Shown piece by piece: positions 13,917 through 22,365 of a stretch of 64,000 nt of DNA. The notes under the pieces were generated by a model. The model saw nothing but the letters and a program-made list of their open reading frames with translations, was not told the origin of the DNA and did no database searches. This DNA comes from Nocardia nova SH22a. Its GTDB lineage: Bacteria; Actinomycetota; Actinomycetes; Mycobacteriales; Mycobacteriaceae. The translations under genes were made by a program, and so were the position numbers. Position 1 is the first letter of the stretch; every line of letters begins with the position of its first letter. Location: NCBI RefSeq assembly GCF_000523235.1, contig NZ_CP006850.1, forward strand, positions 4,650,001 through 4,714,000. The letters run 5' to 3'.

Positions 13917-14690
13917 TCACGCATCCGTGTCCCGGGTCGCCGACAGGTATCCGAATGCCGCTCGGGGCCGCGTCCATTCGTAGTCGGTGAAACCCGCCGC
14001 GGAGAGGTCGCCACCGAGTGCGTCGATCGCGACGAAATTCAGGCCGAAAAGATTTCCGGCCCATCGTTTCGGCGTCCGGAAGGCATCGTCGCCGGTGGCG
14101 GCGAAGGTGCTGGCGGTCAACCGCGCACCCGGCCGTGCCACCCTCGCGAGTTCCCGGAGAGCCTTCGGAAGATCCGGAAAAGCGTGGAATCCGCCGGAGC
14201 AATTCAGACAGTCGAACGATCGTGGCCGGAGCGGGAGATCGTGGGCGTCGGCGTGGATGAGCACGACATTGTCCAGTCCGCCGTCACGAACGCGGGCGAC
14301 CGCGCGGGCGAGCATGGATTTCGAATAGTCGACCCCGATCACCAGCCCACCCGGTCCGACCCTGCGAGCCCATTCGACAGTGAAGTTCCCGTGCCCGCAG
14401 GCGAGGTCGAGCACGACGTCACCGGCCTCCGGCCGAAGCTGCGCCTCGATGTGTCCGGCCTCGGTGGCGAAGTCGGGTTGCCCGGCCAGGCGTAGTAACC
14501 GATCACGGCCCCTGTCGTAGAGCCAGGCGGTGAACTCGGTGTCCAACGCGCGCTGACTCAGCGTCCGCACGGTCGACGGCGGCAATGTCTCGATGATGCC
14601 GTCGACCAGGCGTGCGGTACCGGGTAGCTCGAGGACCTGGTCGAGGGCACGTCGCGTGGCCGCGTCGGCACGATCCCGGTCGATCGGCAT
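13917..14690 (-). CDS. class I SAM-dependent methyltransferase
   Basis: A 257-residue methyltransferase. Motif I is VLDLACGHGNFT near residue 90, followed by VIGVDYSKSMLARA (acidic residue of motif II), IHADAHDLPLRPRSFD (post-I/motif III) and ALRELARVARPGARLTAS (motif IV region), the pattern of UbiE/Methyltransf_11 enzymes. Of two adjacent ATGs I chose 14690 because AGGAG lies 6 bases before it but only 3 before the other. It ends 22 bases from the convergent ABC permease stop. Substrate unknown. Confidence 0.85.
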   Translation of the reverse strand: MPIDRDRADAATRRALDQVLELPGTARLVDGIIETLPPSTVRTLSQRALDTEFTAWLYDRGRDRLLRLAGQPDFATEAGHIEAQLRPEAGDVVLDLACGHGNFTVEWARRVGPGGLVIGVDYSKSMLARAVARVRDGGLDNVVLIHADAHDLPLRPRSFDCLNCSGGFHAFPDLPKALRELARVARPGARLTASTFAATGDDAFRTPKRWAGNLFGLNFVAIDALGGDLSAAGFTDYEWTRPRAAFGYLSATRDTDA

Positions 14691-14714
14691 CATCGACTCC
14701 TGCTGCAGGCTCCC

Positions 14715-15203
14715 CTATCCCGCCACCGGCACCAGATCCACCGGCGGCGCCCACACCGGCGCGCCGCTGCGGAAGGTTTCCAACGGAGCCACGGTCGCCA
14801 CCGGAATCCCCGCCGCCGCCAGTGCCTGCTTCTTGAAAGCCCGTGCCGCGACGCTCAATCGGTGTTGCACGATATCGACCCGGCAGTCCAGTTCGCTGGG
14901 GCAGTGCTCGCCCAGGAGGGTGACCTCCGAGCCGCCGCGGTCCAGGGTTTCGAGGACTCCGCAGCGGATGCGGTCGTCGGATTCGAACAGCTCACCGGCC
15001 AGGGCCACGGCGTCCGGGTGTAGTTCGTGGGTGGCCGAGGACAGGGAGTCCTCGAGGTCGAGGACGATCGCACCGAGGATGTCCAGGGCCCGGGAGTGGG
15101 TCGGGTCGGCGACGATGACGGTGACCTCCCAGCCCGCCATGCCGCGATCGAACAACCAGCCGCCCGCGCAGCGGACCACCTCGGTCACCGTCGGCGCCAC
15201 CAC
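14715..15203 (-). CDS. hypothetical protein downstream of TetR
   Basis: About 162 residues, not recognised. It alternates hydrophobic beta strands and helices (VVAPTVTEVVRCAGGWLFDRG, WEVTVIVADPTH, LDILGAIVLDLEDSL, AVALAGELFESDD), suggesting a soluble Rossmann-like alpha/beta domain; PTVTEVVRCAGGWLFDR looks like a receiver- or transcription-antitermination-like start but no family fits. The start is uncertain: the coding-like sequence extends back to a CTG at 15221 overlapping the TetR stop (CTGA), while the first usual start codon is GTG at 15203. It is evidently coupled to the TetR gene upstream. Confidence 0.6.
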   Translation of the reverse strand: MVAPTVTEVVRCAGGWLFDRGMAGWEVTVIVADPTHSRALDILGAIVLDLEDSLSSATHELHPDAVALAGELFESDDRIRCGVLETLDRGGSEVTLLGEHCPSELDCRVDIVQHRLSVAARAFKKQALAAAGIPVATVAPLETFRSGAPVWAPPVDLVPVAG

Positions 15204-15217
15204 ACCCAGGCGATACT

Positions 15218-15841
15218 TCAGTGGACGTCGTTGCGCGTCAGCTCGCGTTCGAGCGACCGAGCGTACTCCTGGAACACCTTGGTCAGTGGAATCGAGGGAT
15301 CGAGCAGCCATGACGTTTCCATTCCATTGAGAAAAGCGACAATCTCCACAGCCTTGACGGCAGGGTCAACATCGGCGCTGTAGCGCCCGCAGCGCTGTCC
15401 GCGCCGGATACTCTCGGCCACCTGCTCGGTGGCGGCCCGATATCTGCCCAGCAGCCGATCATGCAGGGGCGCATCGGGTTCCAGGTTCTCGATCAGCAGC
15501 ACCGCGTACATGCCGATCAGATCGGGTGAGCGCCGGAACCGGTCGGCGACACCCTCGATCTGCTCGACCAGATCGCCCTGGCGATCGGCGTGCATCTCGT
15601 CGTCGGTGTCGCGGGCCTCGAGCACCGCGTGCAGCAGCTGATCCTTCGATTCGAAGTGATGCAGCAGCCCCGCGGGCGTGACCCCGGCTTCCCGCGCGAT
15701 CTGCGCGAGGGTCGTCGACCGCCATCCGTTGCGGGCGAGCATGCGCTGCGCCACCGCGAGGATGCGAAGTTTGCGCTCCTCGCCCTTGGCGAGCAGCGTG
15801 TCATAGGCCCGGACGTTAGCCGGTCGTCGCTGACCTGACAC
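15218..15841 (-). CDS. TetR-family transcriptional regulator
   Basis: A 207-residue repressor: helix-turn-helix at about residues 30-65 (TTLAQIAREAGVTPAGLLHHFESKDQLLHAV) and an all-helical C-terminal domain (DLIGMYAVLLIENLEPDAPLHDRL). GTG at 15841 was chosen because AGGAG precedes it by 4-5 bases; an upstream in-frame ATG at 15895 would run through the palindrome. The ACCTACTG-N6-CAGTAGGT palindrome at 15863-15884 lies immediately upstream, so autoregulation is likely. It follows the crotonase gene in the same direction after a 140-base gap and is coupled to a hypothetical gene. Confidence 0.88.
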   Translation of the reverse strand: MSGQRRPANVRAYDTLLAKGEERKLRILAVAQRMLARNGWRSTTLAQIAREAGVTPAGLLHHFESKDQLLHAVLEARDTDDEMHADRQGDLVEQIEGVADRFRRSPDLIGMYAVLLIENLEPDAPLHDRLLGRYRAATEQVAESIRRGQRCGRYSADVDPAVKAVEIVAFLNGMETSWLLDPSIPLTKVFQEYARSLERELTRNDVH

Positions 15842-15862
15842 CGAACTCCTTTGGTCGAAGCA

Positions 15863-15884
15863 ACCTACTGAACACACAGTAGGT
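15863..15884. promoter_or_regulatory. 22-bp palindromic TetR operator
   Basis: ACCTACTG-N6-CAGTAGGT, two perfect 8-bp arms around AACACA. It lies 22 bases before the GTG of the TetR gene on the minus strand and overlaps where its promoter should be. Arm length and spacing are those of a TetR-family autoregulatory operator. Confidence 0.75.
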
Positions 15885-15982
15885 CGTTTACCCATCCTGT
15901 GACAAGGGTCTCATTTGTGCCAACTTTTGCCCCAGATCACATCTGAGCAGGTGGACGCATAACTGGAAGGAACGGGCATCGG

Positions 15983-16762
15983 TCAACGCCCCTTCCACAC
16001 CGGCGCCCGGTGCGCGGCGAAGGCCGCCGGGCCCTCCTGCGCGTCCTCGCTGTTGTAGCACCACTCGCTGGCGGCACGGGCCGCCTGCAGGGCGGCCGAG
16101 CGTCCCATCTCGGTGGCGAGCATAACGGTCTCGCGGGCGGCGCGAACCGAAAGTGGTGCGCCGCCGAGTATTTCGTGCGCCAGTTCGATCGCGGCGGGCA
16201 GTAGCCGGTCGGGTTCGGCGAGCCGGTTCACCAGTCCGATCTCGTAGGCGCGGTGCGCGTCGATCGGATTGCCGGTGAGTAGCAGCTCCATCATGATCCG
16301 CTGCGGGATCATGTGGATCAGCGGGGCCGCCCAGGGCGAGCTGCGGCCCACCTTCACCTCGCTGATCGCGAATCGCGCCGTCGTGGCGGCGACACACAGA
16401 TCGCACGCCTGCGCGATCATCCACCCGCCCGCGTAGGCCGCCCCGTTCACCGCGGCGATGGTCGGCTTCGACAGTTCGATGGTGTCGTAGGGCAGTGCGT
16501 ACATCTCCCGCGGCGGCACCCGCATGCCGGTGGCGACCATCTCGGCGAGATCACCGCCCGCGCAGAACGCCTTCTCCCCCGCACCGGTGAGGATCGCGAT
16601 CCGCAGTGCCGCATCGTGTTCGAACCGGTCCCATGCCGCGAACAGGCCCGCGCGGACGTCCGCGTCGAGGCAGTTGCGCCGGTCCGGGCGGTTCAGGGTG
16701 ATGACGGCGATGCCGTCGTCGCGGGCCTCGAACAGCACCGCGTCGGAGGATGTGGCACCCAT
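15983..16762 (-). CDS. enoyl-CoA hydratase/isomerase family protein
   Basis: A 259-residue crotonase. AFCAGGDLAEM near residue 68 and NGAAYAGGWMIAQACDL near residue 105 mark the oxyanion hole; in the second motif the first catalytic glutamate of hydratases is replaced (Met by alignment). The second glutamate is kept (FAISEVKVGR). Single-Glu crotonases are often isomerases or act on special substrates, so plain hydratase activity is uncertain. Its ATG abuts the stop of the CoA-transferase-family gene, making a minus-strand operon CaiB - Cat1-like - crotonase. Confidence 0.85.
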   Translation of the reverse strand: MGATSSDAVLFEARDDGIAVITLNRPDRRNCLDADVRAGLFAAWDRFEHDAALRIAILTGAGEKAFCAGGDLAEMVATGMRVPPREMYALPYDTIELSKPTIAAVNGAAYAGGWMIAQACDLCVAATTARFAISEVKVGRSSPWAAPLIHMIPQRIMMELLLTGNPIDAHRAYEIGLVNRLAEPDRLLPAAIELAHEILGGAPLSVRAARETVMLATEMGRSAALQAARAASEWCYNSEDAQEGPAAFAAHRAPVWKGR

Positions 16763-18034
16763 TCAGAATCCTCGTTTCTCGATCTCGGCGGCGGCCTGTT
16801 CCAACTCGGCACGGAAGTCGGGATGAGCGATCTCGACCAGCCGCCGAGCCCGCTCCGCCAGCGTCCGCCCGGCCAGCTCGGCCGCGCCGAATTCGGTGAC
16901 GACGATGTCGACCTCACTGCGCGCGGTCGTGACCGGACCGGCCAGTGCCGCGCTGATCCGGCTCACGGTGCCGCCCTTGGCCGTGGCGGGAAGTGCGATG
17001 ATGGCGTGCCCGCCGCGCGAGCGGGCTCCGCCGCGCACGAAATCGACCTGCCCGCCGGTGCCGCCCAGATAGGCCGAGCCGTGTTGTTCGGCATTGACCT
17101 GTCCGGTGAGGTCGATCTGCATGGCGGAGTTGATCGAGATCAGATCGTCGATACCCGCGAGGACGGCGGGGTCGTGGGTGTAGGTCGCCGGGGACAATCG
17201 GATCGCGGGATTGCGGTCGGCGAAATCGTAGAGGCGGCGGCTGCCGATGAGCGCGCCGGTGACCGAGACGCCGGTGTCGATTCGCTTGCGCGCGTTGGTG
17301 AGCGCGCCCGCCTCGACCAGATCCACCAGTCCGTCGCCGACCATGCCGGAGTGCACGCCGAGATCCCGGCGATCGGTGAGCGCGCGCAGCAGCGCGTCGG
17401 GGACCGCGCCGACGCCGGTCTGCAGCACCGCGCCGTCGCCGATGTAGGCGGCCGCGTGCGCGGCGATCGCCTCGTCGATCGGCCCGATCCGGGCCGGTGC
17501 GACGGTCACGGGAGGGCGCGAAACCTCTACCGCGTAATCGATCTCGCTGCCCGCGATGGTCTCCCCCGGCACCCGTGGCACCTGATCGTTGATCTCGGCC
17601 ACCACCACCCGTGCGGCGCGCACGGCCGCGCCGACGTGGTCGGCGATCAGTCCGAGACTGTGGTTGCCGTCGCGATCGGCGGGCGCCACCTGGATGACCG
17701 CGCAGTCGCACGGCATCGCGCCGGACTCGATCATGGGGCCGATCTGCCCGACGTGACAGGCGATCACATCGAGGGCATGGGCGACGGTGAGCGAGCGCAG
17801 TGTGCCGATCGCGCCCATACTGCGCATCCGCAGGCCCGCGACGGATTCCGGGGTGAAGATCCCGGAGAAGCTGGTGGCGACGAAGGCGCTCAGCTCGCCG
17901 ATCCGCGCCGCCTGCGGCAGCAGTGTCTCGAGCAGAGTCGTGGGTTCGCCGCAGGCCTGGCCGATCACCAGATGGTCACCGGGACAGAGGAATTCGCTCC
18001 AGTCCAGGACCGCCGGATCTCGCACGGCCGTCAT
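16763..18034 (-). CDS. acetyl-CoA hydrolase/transferase-family protein lacking the catalytic Glu
   Basis: A 423-residue protein of the Cat1/4-hydroxybutyrate CoA-transferase family. The glycine loop GVGAVPDALL near residue 205, LYDFADRNP, INSAMQIDLTGQVNAEQHGS and the late GGTGGQVDFVRGG are all present. However, in this family the catalytic glutamate lies in a HTEM-type motif about 23 residues after the glycine loop, and here that motif reads HSGM with glycine at residue 230. A thioester-to-protein intermediate could then not form in the usual way. It may act as a hydrolase, lyase or binding protein on a CoA ester. ATG at 18034 overlaps the CaiB stop by ATGA. Confidence 0.8.
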   Translation of the reverse strand: MTAVRDPAVLDWSEFLCPGDHLVIGQACGEPTTLLETLLPQAARIGELSAFVATSFSGIFTPESVAGLRMRSMGAIGTLRSLTVAHALDVIACHVGQIGPMIESGAMPCDCAVIQVAPADRDGNHSLGLIADHVGAAVRAARVVVAEINDQVPRVPGETIAGSEIDYAVEVSRPPVTVAPARIGPIDEAIAAHAAAYIGDGAVLQTGVGAVPDALLRALTDRRDLGVHSGMVGDGLVDLVEAGALTNARKRIDTGVSVTGALIGSRRLYDFADRNPAIRLSPATYTHDPAVLAGIDDLISINSAMQIDLTGQVNAEQHGSAYLGGTGGQVDFVRGGARSRGGHAIIALPATAKGGTVSRISAALAGPVTTARSEVDIVVTEFGAAELAGRTLAERARRLVEIAHPDFRAELEQAAAEIEKRGF

Positions 18035-19230
18035 GCCGCGCCTCCGCCCGCCCGGGCGCGCGCCAAACCCTCGTCCCGCAGATCCGCGAGGACGGTGTCG
18101 GTGTGCGCGCCCAGTCGCGGAGCCGGACCGGCCACATGTCCGGGGGTGCGCGAGAACCACGCGGGCGGGCCCGGAAAGCGGACGGGACCGTTCGGGGTGT
18201 CGACGGTTTCGAAGAATCCGACGGCGGCGAGGTGGTCGTTGTCGAACAGATCGGCCAGGGTGTTCACCGGGGCCGCCGGGATGTCGAGTGAACCCAGCAG
18301 TTCCAGCCATTGCGCGGTGGTGCGCTCGCGGAAGGTCTCGGCGAGCAGGGCGTAGACCTCGTCTATGCGGGCGGCGCGCTGGGCCAGGGTCGCGAATTCC
18401 TCGGTGGCCCAGACGGGACGGACCGCCGAGACGAAGGCGTTCCACTGTTTATCGTTGTAGACGAGTGCGGCCAGATATCCATCGGCGGTGCGGTAGGGCT
18501 TGCGATCGGGGGTGAGGGCGCGCGGATATCCGGGCGGCGCCGGGGCGGGATCGAACAGGGCCCCGGCCGCGTGCTCGACCAGCATGAACGCGGCCATGGT
18601 CTCGAACATCGCGACCTCGACCTCCTGGCCCTCGCCGGTGCGTTCGCGATGGAACAGCGCCATCATGGTGGCGTAGAGCGCGGTGAGCCCGGCGATCTTG
18701 TCGGCCATGATGGTGCCGACGTAGCCGGTGTGCCCGGTGAGCCGCTGCTGTACATAGGGCAGACCGCATTCGGCCTGGACGGTGTCGTCGTAGGCGGTGC
18801 GGTCGGCGTCGGGGCCGCGGCGGCCGTAGCCGTAGCAATTGGTGTAGACGATCGACGGATTGAGGGCGGCGACCGATTCGTAGCCGAAACCCAGCGCCGT
18901 GATCGCGCGCCCGCGCATCGAATGGATGAACACGTCACCGGTGCGGATCAGCTCGCGCAGGGCCGCGGCGCCGGATTCGCTGCGCAGATCCAGCACCACA
19001 CTGCGCTTACCGCGATTGACATTGACGAACACCCCGCCCATTCCGGGTTCGGGCCCGGCGGAGATGTAGCGGGTGTTGTCCCCGGCGGGCGGCTCGACCT
19101 TGATCACCTCCGCGCCCATGTCCGCCATGATCTGCGTGCAGTAGGGGCCCATGACCATCGCGGTCAGATCGATGACCCGCACTCCCGACAGCGGCCCCGC
19201 GGCCCGGGCAGAGGTATTCGGCGGCTGCAT
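18031..19230 (-). CDS. CaiB/BaiF family CoA transferase
   Basis: A 399-residue class III CoA transferase that moves CoA between carboxylic acids. Seen: GPLSGVRVIDLTAMVMGPYCTQIMADMGAEVIKVE at the N-terminus, NRGKRSVVLDL, TAYDDTVQAECGL holding the catalytic aspartate near residue 165, and a C-terminal GPPAWFSRTPG-GAHTDTVLADL segment (two parts). ATG at 19230 follows GGGAGG. It heads the minus-strand operon with the Cat1-like protein and crotonase and diverges from the acyl-CoA synthetase across an operator shared with two other promoters, so both CoA-activating activities are probably co-induced. Confidence 0.9.
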   Translation of the reverse strand: MQPPNTSARAAGPLSGVRVIDLTAMVMGPYCTQIMADMGAEVIKVEPPAGDNTRYISAGPEPGMGGVFVNVNRGKRSVVLDLRSESGAAALRELIRTGDVFIHSMRGRAITALGFGYESVAALNPSIVYTNCYGYGRRGPDADRTAYDDTVQAECGLPYVQQRLTGHTGYVGTIMADKIAGLTALYATMMALFHRERTGEGQEVEVAMFETMAAFMLVEHAAGALFDPAPAPPGYPRALTPDRKPYRTADGYLAALVYNDKQWNAFVSAVRPVWATEEFATLAQRAARIDEVYALLAETFRERTTAQWLELLGSLDIPAAPVNTLADLFDNDHLAAVGFFETVDTPNGPVRFPGPPAWFSRTPGHVAGPAPRLGAHTDTVLADLRDEGLARARAGGGAA

Positions 19231-19363
19231 GCTCGCGGGCCTCCCTGGTTCGAATTTCGCACCGGCGAATTCGGCGCGCGCCACGACGGGTGCCACGCCG
19301 ATGGGGCCCCATCGGCCGCACGGTCGATCGAACGGTCCTCGGGGGCAACGCCTTCAGGCTATC

Positions 19364-19398
19364 TGATGAATCTTTACAAGGATAGTGATATCAAGGTT
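19364..19398. promoter_or_regulatory. shared operator element, copy A
   Basis: ATCTTTACAAGGAT (19370-19383) is a near-palindrome whose reverse complement, ATCCTTGTAAAGAT, differs from copy C at 32088-32101 by one base. The following AGTGATATCAAGG also lines up with copies B (27983-28009) and C. It lies in the gap between the divergent CaiB transferase and acyl-CoA synthetase genes. The GntR regulator beside copy B is the candidate binder (inference). Confidence 0.6.
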
Positions 19399-19400
19399 CG

Positions 19401-20939
19401 GTGGGCACTGTAAACAGCGGGCGATTTCCCGCATCGATCGCCACGGTTCTCGATCCCGTGCTGTCCGCGCGACCGCGGGCGACCGCGATCGAGGCCGCGT
19501 CCGGCGCGTGGACCTACGCCGAACTCGACGAGCAAGCCGGGAGGGCGGCCGGTGCACTGTGGGCGCTGGGGGTGCGGCCTGGTGATCGGGTCGCCGCGTG
19601 CTTGCCCAACGACCTCGCGATCGTCGCGGCCTTCCACGGTGCGCAGCGCATCGGCGCGATCTGGTCCGGGATCGGTGAGGCGGCCGGTGCGGGCGAGCAA
19701 CAGTCACTGTGCGATCTGGTGGAACCGTCGGTGGTGCTCGCGGGACCGCGGTTCCGTGCCACGGTGCGCAATCCGGTGGATCCGGACCGGTGGGCGAATG
19801 CGCTCGCGTCCGCAGAGCCCGCGCCGCCCGTCGACATCGATCCGGACGCACCGGCGGGGATCGGTTTCACCAGTGGCACATCCGGACATCCGAAGGCCGT
19901 GGTGCACTCCCAGCGCGGCATGCTGCTGCCCGGCGCGGTGACGGTGGCGACCCGGGGCTGGGGTCCGGATCTACGCCGGGGTGACAGCTTCCCGCTCACG
20001 ATTCTGAACATGATGATCCTGTCCACCCTGACCACCGCCCAGGCCGGGGGCTGCGCGGTGATCATGGACCGACGCGATGCCGCCGGGGTCGCGGAATGGA
20101 TTGCCGCACACCGGGTCACGGTGTGGAACGGGGCGCCCGCGCAGATCTACGATCTCGCCCGGCGCGACGACGATCTGAGTTCGCTGCGGGAGGTGTGGAG
20201 CGGCGGCAGCGACACCCTGGACGCGGTGCGCACCGCCTTCGCCGACGCCCACGGCGTGATTCCTCGGGTCACCTACGGGCTCACCGAGGCGCCCACGGTG
20301 GTCTCGATCGATCCGGCCGGTTCGCAGTGGCGTTCGGGAACCAGCGGGCAGGTGCAGCCGCAGTTCGATGTGGCCGCCTATGACGATGCGGGCCGTCGGC
20401 TGCCGCCGGGCGAACCCGGCGAATTGCGTTTGGCGCCCGCCTCGTCCGGGCCGTGGGCGCATCGATGGGCGCCGTCGCTCGGGCACTGGGCCGACGGAGG
20501 CGTGCGGCCGCTGGACTCCGGTCCGCTGCCCACCGGCGATATCGGTACCGTCACCGACGACGGCTGGCTGCGCGTCATCGACCGCAAGAAGCTGGTGATC
20601 ATTCGCGGCGGGGCGAATGTCTATCCGCTCGAGGTGGAGCGGGTGATCGCCGCCCATCCCGAGGTCGCCGCGGTCGGGGTCTGCGCCCTGCCCGACGAGC
20701 GGCTGGGCCAGCGGGTCGCCGCGGTCGTCGAGAGTACCGGTCCCGCACTGGATTTCGCCACGCTCACCGAGCTGTGCCGACGTGAGCTGGCCGGGTACAA
20801 GGTTCCCGAATCGTGGACCCAGGTCGAGGCGCTGCCGGTCAACGCGATGGGCAAATTACAGCGCACCGCGCTGGCCGATCTGGTCCGGCAGGATCCGGTA
20901 CGGCCGTCCACCACCCGGAACCGAAGGGACGACGCGTGA
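19401..20939 (+). CDS. acyl-CoA synthetase (class I adenylate-forming, AMP-binding)
   Basis: A 512-residue enzyme that would activate a carboxylic acid to its CoA thioester via an acyl-AMP. Motifs in order: FTSGTSGHPKAVVHS (P-loop, A3) near residue 155, YGLTEAPT (A5) near residue 292, TGDIGTVTDDGWLRVIDRKK (A7-A8 hinge) near residue 380, and a C-terminal NAMGKLQRTAL with the catalytic lysine (A10). GTG at 19401 has no clear ribosome binding site, and the operator lies immediately upstream, so the transcript may be nearly leaderless. It is followed after 130 bases by an SDR. With the divergent CoA transferase it gives two routes to a CoA ester. Confidence 0.9.
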   Translation: MGTVNSGRFPASIATVLDPVLSARPRATAIEAASGAWTYAELDEQAGRAAGALWALGVRPGDRVAACLPNDLAIVAAFHGAQRIGAIWSGIGEAAGAGEQQSLCDLVEPSVVLAGPRFRATVRNPVDPDRWANALASAEPAPPVDIDPDAPAGIGFTSGTSGHPKAVVHSQRGMLLPGAVTVATRGWGPDLRRGDSFPLTILNMMILSTLTTAQAGGCAVIMDRRDAAGVAEWIAAHRVTVWNGAPAQIYDLARRDDDLSSLREVWSGGSDTLDAVRTAFADAHGVIPRVTYGLTEAPTVVSIDPAGSQWRSGTSGQVQPQFDVAAYDDAGRRLPPGEPGELRLAPASSGPWAHRWAPSLGHWADGGVRPLDSGPLPTGDIGTVTDDGWLRVIDRKKLVIIRGGANVYPLEVERVIAAHPEVAAVGVCALPDERLGQRVAAVVESTGPALDFATLTELCRRELAGYKVPESWTQVEALPVNAMGKLQRTALADLVRQDPVRPSTTRNRRDDA

Positions 20940-21069
20940 GCGGGCCTGTTCCCGATGCCGGTCCGCGGCGCCTGCGCCCGGCACTCACACTGGAGTGGCG
21001 AGCGAACAAGGCCATGCGCCCACAGGCAACACTCCCCACTCGTGGGGCTACAGAAGGGATGAGGCCCCG

Positions 21070-21846
21070 ATGAGTGAGCAACAGTTGCCCGGCACCGAGC
21101 TGTTCGATCTGAAAGGACGGGTCGCGATCGTGACCGGCGCGTCCTCGGGCCTCGGCGCGGCCGTCGCGCGGAGCCTCGCGGCTCTCGGCGCACATGTCGC
21201 GGTGGTAGCCCGGCGAGCCGACAGATTGGCCGAATTGACGCAGGAGACAGGTGGTTTCGCGATCGCCGCAGACCTGTCGGACCTGGACCGGATCGGCGAG
21301 GTGGTGGACGCGGCCGCCACCGAACTGGGACCGCCGGAGATCCTGATCAATGCGGCGGGCAGCATGTTCACCGAGGAACGCGCCGAATCCGAACCGCTGC
21401 CCGCGATCCGCTCCACCCTGGAGTTGAACCTCGCCGCACCACTTCTGCTGTCGCAGGCGGTATTCGAGCACATGCGTGCGGCCGGGCGCGGCAGCATCGT
21501 CAACATCTCCTCGATCAGCGGGCGGGTCGGCATCCCCGGCATCCCACAGGCCTCCTACGCGGCCAGCAAGGCCGGATTATCCGGTCTCACCGCCGAATTG
21601 GCCGTGCAGTGGGCGCGGCACTCGATCCGGGTGAACACCGTGGCGCCCGGCTTCTTCCGCAGCGAGATCACCGCACCGCTGTACGAGAACGAACGCTCCC
21701 TGGAATACCTGCGCCGCAACACTCCCCTGCCGCGCCACGGCACCCCGGAGGATGTGGTCGGCGCCGTAGCCTGGCTCGCGGGTGACGCCTCGGCCTATGT
21801 CACGGGCCAGACCATCGTGGTCGACGGCGGCTGGACCGCCCGCTGA
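21070..21846 (+). CDS. short-chain dehydrogenase/reductase
   Basis: A 258-residue classical SDR with TGASSGLG near residue 20, NAAG near residue 93, the catalytic triad SISG...YAASK near residues 145-162 and an IVVDGGW C-terminus, the 3-oxoacyl-ACP reductase-like subgroup. It would oxidise a hydroxyacyl-CoA or ring alcohol, or run in reverse. ATG at 21070 follows GAGG at 21061-21064. It shares direction with the acyl-CoA synthetase. A degenerate second copy of its 3' end lies 70 bases downstream. Confidence 0.88.
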   Translation: MSEQQLPGTELFDLKGRVAIVTGASSGLGAAVARSLAALGAHVAVVARRADRLAELTQETGGFAIAADLSDLDRIGEVVDAAATELGPPEILINAAGSMFTEERAESEPLPAIRSTLELNLAAPLLLSQAVFEHMRAAGRGSIVNISSISGRVGIPGIPQASYAASKAGLSGLTAELAVQWARHSIRVNTVAPGFFRSEITAPLYENERSLEYLRRNTPLPRHGTPEDVVGAVAWLAGDASAYVTGQTIVVDGGWTAR

Positions 21847-21914
21847 CGGTTCGCACCACCCCGGCGCAGTGACCGAGCGATGACCCCCGAGCGGACGATC
21901 GCTCGACCGCCCGG

Positions 21915-22043
21915 CTCCCTCGAGTGCCTGCGCCGCAACACTCCCCTGCACCCCCGAGGACGTCGTAGGCGCCGTCACCTGGCTGGCCGGTGACGCCGCG
22001 GCCGACGTGACTGACCAGACCATCGTGATCGCGGCTGGACCGC
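21915..22043 (+). pseudogene. degenerate partial duplicate of the SDR 3' end
   Basis: This stretch repeats bases about 21696-21841 of the preceding SDR. Matching blocks include CTGCGCCGCAACACTCCCCTG, identical in both (21 bases, described here by position: 21708-21728 and 21927-21947), GTAGGCGCCGTCACCTGGCT against GTCGGCGCCGTAGCCTGGCT, and GACCAGACCATCGTGATC against GGCCAGACCATCGTGGTC. Small deletions (including about ten bases after the first block) destroy the frame. It is a tandem partial duplication that has decayed, and it ends beside the GGCTC satellite. Confidence 0.8.
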
Positions 22044-22055
22044 ACGTGCCGCAGC

Positions 22056-22200
22056 GGCTCGGCTCGGCTCGGCTCGGCTCGGCTCGGCTCGGCTCGGCTC
22101 GGCTCGGCTCGGCTCGGCTCGGCTCGGCTCGGCTCGGCTCGGCTCGGCTCGGCTCGGCTCGGCTCGGCTCGGCTCGGCTCGGCTCGGCTCGGCTCGGCTC
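22056..22200. repeat. pentanucleotide satellite (GGCTC)29
   Basis: Twenty-nine uninterrupted copies of GGCTC, 145 bases, between the convergent SDR and acyl-CoA dehydrogenase genes. All frames across it translate to the same five-residue repeat (Leu-Gly-Ser-Ala-Arg or Ala-Glu-Pro-Ser-Arg), and no ribosome binding site or coding flank supports a protein. Arrays this perfect and long are expected to be unstable in copy number. The 165 bases after it, up to the acyl-CoA dehydrogenase stop, hold nothing I can identify. Confidence 0.95.
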
Positions 22201-22365
22201 GGGACAGCGTCGGTCCGGGGCCGCGTGCAACGCAACACCGTCCGACCCTCATAGCAGAACGGTGTGGCTCAGAATGCCTTGCCGGATGAGCAAAACAGAG
22301 GTGCGCCAGTGGCCGAGAGGTTCGCGGACGCGTACTCGACCGCGTGACGTTCTGCCTCCAATGCC

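Noticed and set aside
16313..18355. A 680-codon open frame antisense to CoA-transferase genes
   Set aside because: It is opposite to three genes with clear family motifs; long antisense frames are common at this G+C content, and its composition is His/Arg/Gly-biased.
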